The notes beneath the pieces were generated by a model. The model was not told the origin of the DNA. It made no database searches and saw only the letters and a list, made by a program, of their open reading frames with translations. A DNA stretch of 64,000 bases from CAZDKK01 sp964506245 (GTDB lineage Bacteria > Eisenbacteria > RBG-16-71-46 > CAIMUX01 > WJJG01): the NCBI GenBank assembly GCA_964506245.1, contig CAZDKK010000012.1, positions 36,966-100,965 of the forward strand, in the 5' to 3' direction. Position 1 is the stretch's first letter, and each line of letters starts with the position of its first letter. The position numbers and the translations under genes are program-made. Positions 58,051 through 64,000 of this stretch are shown here, piece after piece.

Positions 58051-59439
58051 TCACTGCGGTCCATGGTCCTCGATCAACCGAGCCAGAAGATCGGTCCTGC
58101 GCCAAGCGCTGACACCGAGGGTCAGCACAATGATGGCAAGGCCGGCACAGAACCACCAATAGATTTCATAGAGATCCGAACCGAACATCCCCACCACCAA
58201 GCGGACGAATAGGAATCCCCAGGTCGCCCGGGCAGTGGCCCCGAGGAACTCCAGGTCGCGATCGTGAACATGCAGGTAGCGGCATAGGGGCTGGGGGACG
58301 TCGCGCCGGCCCAGAAGGTCCCGGATGCGCCGGCGCTGGTCCTCAAAGCTCCTCCACGCTTGACGGTAGGCTGCGAGCATGCACGCAACGAGCGCCACGA
58401 ACACCGCAAGCCCCTGGATTCCAAGATTCGTCGCCACTTCGAGATAGAGATTGTGTGTGTCCTGCGAGCGGCCAAACCGGTGCTCACGAACCTCGGGAAA
58501 AGAGGCCACGCCGACCCCCGCTGGATTCTCCAGAACGATCTGCCAAGCATCGCGCAGGGTCTCCAGGCGCGCCTGCTTTGAATGCCCTTCAGCCTCCTGG
58601 CCGGCGATGCTCGCGAATCGTTGCTTGTATTGCCCTGGAACCATCGGGTAGGCGACGATCGCAATCAGCGTCGCCGTGACCAGCCATCGTTTCTTCCGCT
58701 GCGACATGAAAAACCACACCAGGGCGAAGGCGAAAAAGGAAACATACGCAGTCCGCGAACCAGTGTAGAGCACGCAGGTTGCCGCCGTAACCCCCAGCAC
58801 CGCCAGTGGAACGCGTAGGATCCAGGCTCGAACAACTGGAAAGAGGAAGACGACGTAGGGGATCGCCCCCATCGAGACACCGCCCAGGCTATTCGGATGT
58901 GCGTAGATAGGCACAGAACCGTGCAGCCGGGGTATGCCTTGGCTCTCCCAGATCATCGATCCGGAAATGGCGCCGCGCGCGGATTCCTGAGTGATGTACA
59001 GAAGGCTGAGCAAGAACGCGGCGATGAAAGCTCGCATGCTGAAGGGGGATTGCACGAGGACCATGATGAATAACGTCAGCATGGCGAACTTCACGACCCG
59101 GTCATAGAAGATGGTGCGCGCAAGGGGGCCGACGGCCGCAAAAGGCAGTTGGACCAACATCAATGCGAAGAGCAAGCCGATCAGCACGAGGATGCGTCGA
59201 GCAGGGCGGAAATCGATAGGGCGGTGGAACAAGAGGACCAGGCATGTCAGGGTCAAGAAGGCGCCGAGCGTGAACTCAAGACGGGTCTGGGAGAATACTG
59301 CGCGCCGCACCCCCCATTGCATATAGCGAGCCAGAACGAAGACCAGAAACGCGCCGAAGATGATACCGTTCGGCTGATAGTAGGGCGAGATCGAGACCTC
59401 AGCCGCCAGCGCATCCCGCGGAAGACGGGCATCGATCAT
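58051..59439 (-). CDS. O-antigen ligase/Wzy-type membrane protein
   Basis: Encodes 462 aa; ATG 59439 is preceded by GGAG about ten bases upstream. Roughly 11 helices (FGAFLVFVLARYMQWGV, ILVLIGLLFALMLVQLPFAA; YVVFLFPVVRAWILRVPLAV). The Wzy_C signature is present (VYTGSRTAYVSFFAFALVWF-like core; RSQDTHNLYLEVATNLGIQG, HNLYLE motif). It should polymerise lipid-linked repeats or ligate the polymer. The last intact gene of the locus before the IS debris. No upstream operon partner; inverted repeats lie in its upstream region (59540-59615). Confidence 0.85.
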   Translation of the reverse strand: MIDARLPRDALAAEVSISPYYQPNGIIFGAFLVFVLARYMQWGVRRAVFSQTRLEFTLGAFLTLTCLVLLFHRPIDFRPARRILVLIGLLFALMLVQLPFAAVGPLARTIFYDRVVKFAMLTLFIMVLVQSPFSMRAFIAAFLLSLLYITQESARGAISGSMIWESQGIPRLHGSVPIYAHPNSLGGVSMGAIPYVVFLFPVVRAWILRVPLAVLGVTAATCVLYTGSRTAYVSFFAFALVWFFMSQRKKRWLVTATLIAIVAYPMVPGQYKQRFASIAGQEAEGHSKQARLETLRDAWQIVLENPAGVGVASFPEVREHRFGRSQDTHNLYLEVATNLGIQGLAVFVALVACMLAAYRQAWRSFEDQRRRIRDLLGRRDVPQPLCRYLHVHDRDLEFLGATARATWGFLFVRLVVGMFGSDLYEIYWWFCAGLAIIVLTLGVSAWRRTDLLARLIEDHGPQ

Positions 59440-59539
59440 GCCTATGCTTCTCCACTCGTTTCGCGTCACACCCGACAGAGCGCCACCCAAGACACCCCCA
59501 AAGCCCCCACGGGCCCGCTGGTGGTGTGCTATTGCTATG

Positions 59540-59615
59540 TTGAATGGCTCGAACCCCCGTGGTTTCTTTGTGTTGAGAAGGATGTCTGGAAAGCCAGGAA
59601 GAAGAAGCCATTCAA
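59540..59615. repeat. inverted repeat pair upstream of O-antigen ligase gene
   Basis: TTGAATGGCT (59540-59549) and AGCCATTCAA (59606-59615) are perfect inverted copies 56 bp apart. Similarity extends outward with mismatches to about 22 bp (ATTG and other shared bases). Could be ends of a tiny MITE-like element or a regulator-binding pair. Confidence 0.4.
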
Positions 59616-59740
59616 TACACAATGTGCTACGGAAGGTGCGGTGCCGCAAGAGGAAGTCTCGTCGGTTGGGGACGTTGTAACCCCTCACTCTCTGCTGCCC
59701 TGTAGTTGATCCCGGATTGCAGATTGGCTGGAGAAAAAAG

Positions 59741-59797
59741 CCGTTGCGGGCAGGGCTTTGTGGGACGGAACGTTCCACACACCCTAACCCGCAACGG
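59741..59797. repeat. 57-nt hairpin with nested perfect stems
   Basis: CCGTTGCGGG (59741-59750) pairs with CCCGCAACGG (59788-59797). Inside, AGGG/CCCT, TGTG/CACA and the palindrome GGAACGTTCC (59767-59776) continue the stem with small bulges. It is not followed by a T tract. It may be the end of an IS, a REP-like element or a structured RNA. Confidence 0.6.
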
Positions 59798-59897
59798 AGG
59801 CGCACGGCCGCGGGGATGAACCCTAACCCAGCCCCGCAGCCAGCGTAGTACGATCAGCAGTCTACTCACATCGGGCCTGCGCGGCTACTGCGCAGCG

Positions 59898-60055
59898 ATG
59901 GGCGCCGGCGGCTTCGAGCTCCACGCCCTCGTGGAGGAAGCCGGCCTGCGTTGCCCACGCTGCGGGTCGGCCGCGTGTGTCCAACCGCACGGCCGGCGCT
60001 ACCGCAAGCGGGTCACCGAGTTGTCGACCGGGGAGGTCGTCGAACAGCTTCCTTC
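59898..60055 (+). pseudogene. N-terminal fragment of an ISL3-like transposase
   Basis: About 50 residues, MGAGGFELHALVEEAGLRC, PRCGS, then QPHGRRYRKRVTELSTGEVV and EQLP, resemble the zinc-finger N-terminus of ISL3-family transposases (CPxCGS...HGRRxR). Similarity stops near 60055; the frame then reads into unrelated sequence up to the IS3-type element. So it is a truncated relic, probably cut by a later insertion or deletion. Confidence 0.55.
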
Positions 60056-60107
60056 TATGGGGGAGGATGTCAAGACAGCTTCGTCCCTGCCACAGGATGG
60101 GTTCCGT

Positions 60108-60435
60108 TGGAGTGAACCCCTCCGACTGGACAGTCTGAACCCGAACGAGTGAAAGGGTCCGGAATCATGCTCGTGGAAGCCCAAGCTTGCCCTCGGGGGG
60201 CCGGGTTCTTCGAGGGAATTGGGGGATCCGCGAGGGGTTCCGGTCCGGGATCTCGAGGTATACATTCTCTGTGGAGTGAACCCCTCCGAGTGGACAGTCT
60301 GAACCCGAACGAGTGAAAGGGTCCGGAATCATGCTCGTGGAAGCCCAAGCTTGCCCTCGGGGGGCCGGGTTCTTCGAGGGAATTGGGGGATCCGCGAGGG
60401 GTTCCGGTCCGGGATCTCGAGGTATACATTCTCTG
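60108..60435. repeat. two direct 164-bp copies of the IS3 element's left end
   Basis: Copy 1 (60108-60271) and copy 2 (60272-60435) are adjacent and differ at one base seen by eye (CCGACTGG against CCGAGTGG, at about 60126/60290). Each begins with the element's terminal TGGAGTGAACCCCTC and ends just after the GGTATACATTCTCTG promoter-like segment. So the element carries two left ends and two promoter-like segments in series. Confidence 0.85.
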
Positions 60436-60454
60436 TGGGCCACGAAGGATGGTC

Positions 60455-60802
60455 ATGGCTCGCAGGAGGCGGTCTTTCGGTGCGGAGTTCAAGCGGGACG
60501 TCGTGCTCGAGCTGCTGGGCGGAGAGACGAGCGCGGCGGCCTTGTGTCGGCGATATGAGTTGTCGCCGAACTCGCTGATGGCCTGGAAGAAGGCGTACGA
60601 GGAGGGGCGGCTCGAGGACTCGGGCCGTGAGGAGATCGAGGCTCTGCAAGCGCGCGTGCAGGAACTGGAGCGGCTGGTCGGGTGCTTGACGCTGGAGAAC
60701 CAGTTCCTCAAGAAAACGGCTGTCCGCGCGCGCCAGGAGCGAAACGGCAGTCCGTTCATCGTGAGCGGGGCGCCCTCAGCGTCCGGGAAGCGTGTGCGGT
60801 GA
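60455..60802 (+). CDS. IS3-family transposase OrfA
   Basis: Encodes 115 aa; the start at 60455 has GAAGG six bases upstream. HTH of the transposase_8 type (RRRSFGAEFKRDVVLELLGG, ALCRRYELSPNSLMAWKKAY), followed by a leucine-zipper-like coiled coil (EEIEALQARVQELERLVGCL). It ends in its own frame at 60802, while the catalytic OrfB runs in the -1 frame from about 60682. A fused OrfAB would require frameshifting near the coiled coil; no A6G or other canonical slippery heptamer was found. Confidence 0.85.
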   Translation: MARRRRSFGAEFKRDVVLELLGGETSAAALCRRYELSPNSLMAWKKAYEEGRLEDSGREEIEALQARVQELERLVGCLTLENQFLKKTAVRARQERNGSPFIVSGAPSASGKRVR

Positions 60803-61641
60803 TTAACCTGGCCCCGAGCAGCTACTACTACCGATCGCGGGCGAACGAGGCCAGGGCGAAGCAGAACGCCGACCTGCGGGACCGTTTGGAGCAGCTGGCG
60901 CTGAAGTTTCCCCGGTACGGGTACCGGCGCATGACGGCGCAGTTGCGGCGGGAGGGCTGGCAGGTCAACCGCAAGCGGGTGCTGCGGTTGATGCGGGAGT
61001 CGTCCCTGCTGGTCCGGCGCCGGCGGCGGTTCGTGCGCACGACGGACTCGAACCACGCGCTGCCGGTGTTCCCGAATCTGCTGGCGGAGGTCAAGGCCAC
61101 GAGGATCGACCAGGTCTGGGTTTCGGACATCACCTACATCCGGATCCTGACCGGGTTTGCTTTCCTGGCCACGATCCTAGACGCGTACTCGCGCAAGGTG
61201 GTGGGATGGGCGTTGTCGAAGACGCTCGCGTCGGAGCTGGTGGAGGCGGCCCTGCGGGCGGCCTGGGAGTCTCGGCGGCCGGCTCACGGGCTGATCTTCC
61301 ACTCGGACCGCGGCTCGCAGTACCGCTCGGAGCTGGTGGTCGATCTGGCCCGCGACGAGTACGGGATGCAGATCAGCATGTCGCGGAAGGGGAATCCCTT
61401 CGACAACGCGATCGCGGAGAGCTTTTTCAAGACCCTGAAGGACGAGGAGATCTACTTGCTGGAGGTTCCGAGCTACGACGAGTTCGCGCAGCGGTTGCCC
61501 GAGTTCATCGATCGGATCTACAACACGGAGCGGCTTCACTCAGCCCTCGGCTACCTGCCACCGGCCGAGTTCGAAGCCAAGGTCACAAACCCAGGGCCGG
61601 CAGGGAATGTCATAACCATCGGGCCTAGTTGTCCAGCGTGA
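60682..61641 (+). CDS. IS3-family transposase OrfB (DDE catalytic)
   Basis: Encodes up to 319 aa in the -1 frame relative to OrfA; GTG 60682 could be an independent start, but conserved sequence begins later (REACAVINLAPSSYYYRSR). The rve/DDE core is complete: VWVSDITYIRILTGFAFLAT (first D), LIFHSDRGSQYRSELVVDLA (second D), FDNAIAESFFKTLKDEEIYL (catalytic E), ending in YNTERLHSALGYLPPAEFEA. So the element looks able to transpose. The stop falls inside the right terminal repeat. Confidence 0.88.
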   Translation: MLDAGEPVPQENGCPRAPGAKRQSVHRERGALSVREACAVINLAPSSYYYRSRANEARAKQNADLRDRLEQLALKFPRYGYRRMTAQLRREGWQVNRKRVLRLMRESSLLVRRRRRFVRTTDSNHALPVFPNLLAEVKATRIDQVWVSDITYIRILTGFAFLATILDAYSRKVVGWALSKTLASELVEAALRAAWESRRPAHGLIFHSDRGSQYRSELVVDLARDEYGMQISMSRKGNPFDNAIAESFFKTLKDEEIYLLEVPSYDEFAQRLPEFIDRIYNTERLHSALGYLPPAEFEAKVTNPGPAGNVITIGPSCPA

Positions 61642-61732
61642 GGGGGTCACTCCAATGGTGCATATAGAAGGAACAACTTGATCATTGCCCGGAAGTCAAT
61701 TAGGCCGGACGAAGCAAGGAGTGGCCACTCAC

Positions 61733-63559
61733 ATGCCTTCCCATCTTGACCTAAGTGGGCTAATCGAGTACTTCCTCCGTAACTCGCGAGAGCGCATATA
61801 CTCGTCCTGGCGTCTACTGCTTCTCAGGTGCGATCTTTCTTGCCTGCCCCGGATGCCCCAGGATGGGAATGACTGCGTGTTTGGACTTGCGGTCGGTGGG
61901 CAGCAGGTCTCAGAGCTTGCATCGGTCTTCCCACATGAATTCGGGTGGAACTCGAGATCAGTCGTGCGCCGCATGCTGGAGCAACGCGCCGCAGCTCAGG
62001 TTCCCTGCTTCACCGCTCGCGATGCGCAATCGCAGATGATTCTTGCTGCGGTTTGGTGCCCCCCGCACCTTCTGGCTCCCGTGGGCCAAGAGGAGGGAAC
62101 CGCGCAACCCCGATCTCTCGAGATTTCCAATCTGTTTGTCGTGCCAAGTGCACGCTCCCGGCATCTAGCGAGGAATCTGCTTCTCTTTGCCCTAGAGCAG
62201 ATGGCCGCCTGCGGCTATACGGTTGCCCATAGCTACATCTTCCCTGCCCGCACCGCTTCAGTTCGATCACACCTTGGTGCCGGATTCACGATTATCGGAG
62301 CAGTCCACAGCGGAAGCGTTATTGGCATCCCGTTCAGAAGGTTCACATCTCGCATAGGCAACGCCAGAGGCACGTATCCATCGACACCAGCGATCATTGT
62401 CGGCGAGGATGGCGCAAACACCCTTGCAGTAGCGCGCGCGCTCGGGCGCAAGGGGATTCCAGTTGCCGTTCTGTCAAGTAGTCCTGCAGAGATGGTGCGG
62501 CGATGCCGCTATGTGCGATCTGTTGGGTCCTTCGCGTATGGAACCGGGGGGAAGTCACTGGAGAAGGCGATCCAGCAGCTCGTAGCGGCAGATTGGCAGG
62601 GCATCAAACCTCTTCTCTTCTGGACCAATGAAGACACGCTCTACGAGTTGAGTCAGAATGAAGAAGCGATTTGTCAGTATGCGAAGGCAATCATGCCGAT
62701 CGGCAGAGCCGCTGCGTTCATACCGAAGTCCAGTCAAGCGGCCATTGCACGAGAGGCGGGATTCTCGGTTCCGCAGACGACCGTGCTGGACTCGCCTGAG
62801 GCACTTGAGCGCGCCCTCGGCCTGATGGCTTTTCCAATCATGGTGAAGCCCGACCACCACCGCACTCGAGGAACATTCGCACACAAGGTGGTCCTCTGTC
62901 GCAGCGCGCAAGAGTTGAGTGAGATCGTGTACCCAACACTCACCGCTCAAACGCGCCTCATTGCGCAGGAGTTCGTGGAGGGAGGCGATGATGCAGTCGC
63001 TTTCTTCATGGCCAGTTGCGACGATTCTGGGCACGTGCGCCATTGTGTGAGCGGCCACAAGATCAGGCAATGGCCGATCGGCCAGGGCGTCATGGCATCG
63101 GGAACGACAGCATCCTGTCCCGAATTCGAAGCCAAGTGCCAGACCATGTGCAGACTTCTGGGCGTTTCGGGTCTCATCGGGATCGAAGCAAAGATGTGTG
63201 CTAGGACTGGCGCGTGGTACTACATAGAGGTGAGCTTGCGCAGCGAGAGCTTTGTTGGAATCGCAGAGAAGGCTGGGGTGAACGTCGTTTTCGATGCGTA
63301 TCTGCACGCGATGGGGTATCCACCGTTGACCGTGGGGAGAAGCCGCAAGGCTACATGGGTCGATTGTGAAAGCGATCTTGACGCGGCCAAAGCTACGGAT
63401 ACGCGCGGTGCGATCGCTCTTCTGAAGCACCTCCGTCTGTACGGAGGTCCAGTTGCATTCAGTATCTATGCGGGCGATGATCCATTGCCCTTCGTGCATA
63501 GGGCACTTGCAAGAGTGAGAGCGCGACTGACGCGACGACGGCAAGTCCGCGAGTCCTGA
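61733..63559 (+). CDS. GNAT-ATP-grasp fusion protein
   Basis: Encodes 608 aa; ATG 61733 follows AGGAGTGG at 11-nt spacing; an upstream TTG is less likely. N-terminal ~180 aa look like a GNAT acyltransferase (LEISNLFVVPSARSRHLARN, LLLFALEQM). From about 215 the pre-ATP-grasp fold (AIIVGEDGANTLAVARALGR) and ATP-grasp domain follow (FPIMVKPDHHRTRGTFAHKV, LIAQEFVEGGDDAVAFFM, LIGIEAKMCARTGAWYYIEV). Such ATP-grasp enzymes are common in EPS/exosortase loci and ligate amino or carboxyl groups. It is separated from the locus by the IS, so it may once have belonged to it. Confidence 0.8.
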   Translation: MPSHLDLSGLIEYFLRNSRERIYSSWRLLLLRCDLSCLPRMPQDGNDCVFGLAVGGQQVSELASVFPHEFGWNSRSVVRRMLEQRAAAQVPCFTARDAQSQMILAAVWCPPHLLAPVGQEEGTAQPRSLEISNLFVVPSARSRHLARNLLLFALEQMAACGYTVAHSYIFPARTASVRSHLGAGFTIIGAVHSGSVIGIPFRRFTSRIGNARGTYPSTPAIIVGEDGANTLAVARALGRKGIPVAVLSSSPAEMVRRCRYVRSVGSFAYGTGGKSLEKAIQQLVAADWQGIKPLLFWTNEDTLYELSQNEEAICQYAKAIMPIGRAAAFIPKSSQAAIAREAGFSVPQTTVLDSPEALERALGLMAFPIMVKPDHHRTRGTFAHKVVLCRSAQELSEIVYPTLTAQTRLIAQEFVEGGDDAVAFFMASCDDSGHVRHCVSGHKIRQWPIGQGVMASGTTASCPEFEAKCQTMCRLLGVSGLIGIEAKMCARTGAWYYIEVSLRSESFVGIAEKAGVNVVFDAYLHAMGYPPLTVGRSRKATWVDCESDLDAAKATDTRGAIALLKHLRLYGGPVAFSIYAGDDPLPFVHRALARVRARLTRRRQVRES

Positions 63560-63624
63560 TCCGTGTAGTTCCGCTGCGATGGGGCCTTCTTTCAGCGGTC
63601 TTTGCTGCATTTGCTGCACCGCTA

Positions 63625-63656
63625 TGTCGGCTATGTCTCCGGAGACATAGCCGACA
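63625..63656. repeat. 32-bp perfect palindrome abutting an integrase remnant
   Basis: The left half TGTCGGCTATGTCTCC is the exact reverse complement of the right half GGAGACATAGCCGACA, with no loop. It overlaps the first conserved residue of the integrase-like remnant, so the homology begins at the palindrome. It could be a recombination crossover site. Confidence 0.75.
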
Positions 63657-63816
63657 CGCCGCGGCGATGGATCTCCTGCGGCGAGGGGTCGACCTGACGG
63701 TGATTGCACTCTGGCTTGGCCACGAATCGGTCCAGACAACGCACATGTACATCCATGCAGACATGCGGCTCAAAGAACGAGCCCTCGCCCACGCCGATCC
63801 CTCGGGCGTCGCGTAA
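63652..63816 (+). pseudogene. C-terminal fragment of a tyrosine recombinase (integrase)
   Basis: The frame reads RHAAAMDLLRRGVDLTVIAL, WLGHESVQTTHMYIHADMRL, then KERALAHADPSGVA and stops at TAA. This contains the R-H of the RHxxA motif, the LGHES box and the catalytic Tyr in TTHMYIHAD, typical of the XerC/phage-integrase end. Everything upstream (the N-terminal and first catalytic Arg parts) is missing, and the break coincides with the palindrome. A short ATG start (63667) cannot make a functional enzyme. Confidence 0.75.
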
Positions 63817-63820
63817 CCGG

Positions 63821-64000
63821 TCAGCCGACGGAGTCTGGCTCTCGGCAGGCCCGGTCAATGTGCGAGCGCAGAGGGTTGGCCGCGAAGTGCTCCTTCCACA
63901 GCCGCGGGGTGAGGAGCGCCACATCCTTGGCCGGGTGGTGATCGATCGTAAGTGCTCGCCGAACCCCGTCGCGTGTTTCGAGGCCCGAGAGCGGTTGGCG
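63821..64000 (-). CDS. C-terminal end of an unrecognised protein (start outside window)
   Basis: The minus strand is open from the window edge to TGA at 63823-63821 and reads QPLSGLETRDGVRRALTIDH, HPAKDVALLTPRLWKEHFAA, then NPLRSHIDRACREPDSVG. It is protein-like in composition and converges on the integrase fragment with 4 bp between the stops. No family was recognised. It may be part of a mobile element or an accessory gene. Confidence 0.35.
   Translation of the reverse strand, partial: RQPLSGLETRDGVRRALTIDHHPAKDVALLTPRLWKEHFAANPLRSHIDRACREPDSVG

Larger units (their letters stand above)
59440..59897. other. 458-bp gap with inverted repeats and a complex hairpin
   Basis: This region lies between the O-antigen ligase start and the ISL3-like remnant. 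It holds a 10-bp perfect inverted repeat, TTGAATGGCT (59540-59549) with AGCCATTCAA (59606-59615), and a 57-nt hairpin at 59741-59797. No gene was seen. It may be the former end of an insertion element next to the EPS locus. Confidence 0.45.
60272..61654 (+). mobile_element. IS3-family insertion sequence (about 1.4 kb) with duplicated left end
   Basis: Terminal inverted repeats: left TGGAGTGAACCCCTC then a second match TGGACA; right, read inward on the minus strand, TGGAGTGACCCCCTC then TGGACA; about 20 of 25 positions match. Ends are TG...CA, as in IS3. Encodes OrfA and OrfB with an intact DDE set. The extra 164-bp copy at 60108 extends the left side. No target duplication was recognised at either outer border (CCGT left, ATGG right). 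Confidence 0.8.

Noticed and set aside
1..64000. CRISPR arrays, rRNA and tRNA genes, riboswitches.
   Set aside because: None recognised on reading both strands; the only regular repeat arrays are the short ones listed.

Overview
The window is about 64 kb of high-GC bacterial DNA with long operons and frequent 4-base start/stop overlaps. No rRNA, tRNA or CRISPR array was seen. Several traits together suggest an uncultured FCB-type or neighbouring candidate phylum (Eisenbacteria/Krumholzibacteriota-like): secreted FG-GAP proteins ending in a FlgD-like/type-A sorting Ig domain, Cys-rich secreted proteins, 6-bladed propellers, and an exosortase (XrtA-type) exopolysaccharide locus with PrsK/PrsR. 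The phylum is inferred; no marker gene is present.

0-13 kb: the 3' end of a PHP phosphoesterase; secreted repeat proteins (358-1833, 2025-3998, 7888-9714); a tandem pair of secreted Cys-rich paralogues (4191, 5203); a GT39-like membrane glycosyltransferase; a FIST sensor coupled to a PAS histidine kinase; and a further secreted protein (12332-13042). That protein and the two paralogues share an unusual C-terminal tail, [ST]WG-x2-KS-[ML]-[YF]-[RD].

13.3-16 kb: small toxin-antitoxin-like modules: a DUF4160 protein with an HTH partner, a nucleotidyltransferase with a 55-aa partner, and brnT-brnA. 16-18 kb: a secreted endonuclease/exonuclease/phosphatase-fold enzyme, a TonB-C lipoprotein and a thioesterase. 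18-23 kb: a minus-strand cluster of a 6-bladed propeller protein, two small exported peptides with a shared LPP-x-GVPDE-x-PE motif, and a TPR/sigma54-AAA/Fis regulator. 23.7-26 kb: two AAA ATPases of different families with conspicuous upstream operators.

26-30 kb: two EamA transporters; a two-domain protein disulfide oxidoreductase with an in-frame TGA at the first position of its second CxxC motif and a SECIS-like hairpin just downstream, so probably an unannotated selenoprotein; and a VanZ-CBM fusion.

30-59.4 kb: the exosortase/exopolysaccharide locus. It holds exosortase, EpsI, DUF3473-type deacetylase, a TPR lipoprotein, PrsK, PrsR, sugar transferase, SLBB exporter, Wzz-like protein, BY-kinase, GT2 and GT4 enzymes, CAAX-type protease, radical SAM enzyme, flippase, second deacetylase, CapK-like ligase and O-antigen ligase. 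It probably builds and exports a polysaccharide and processes tagged surface proteins, but no PEP-CTERM substrate lies in the window. 59.5-64 kb is mobile-element debris: an ISL3-like remnant, an IS3-family element with a duplicated left end, a GNAT/ATP-grasp gene, and an integrase fragment abutting a 32-bp perfect palindrome.
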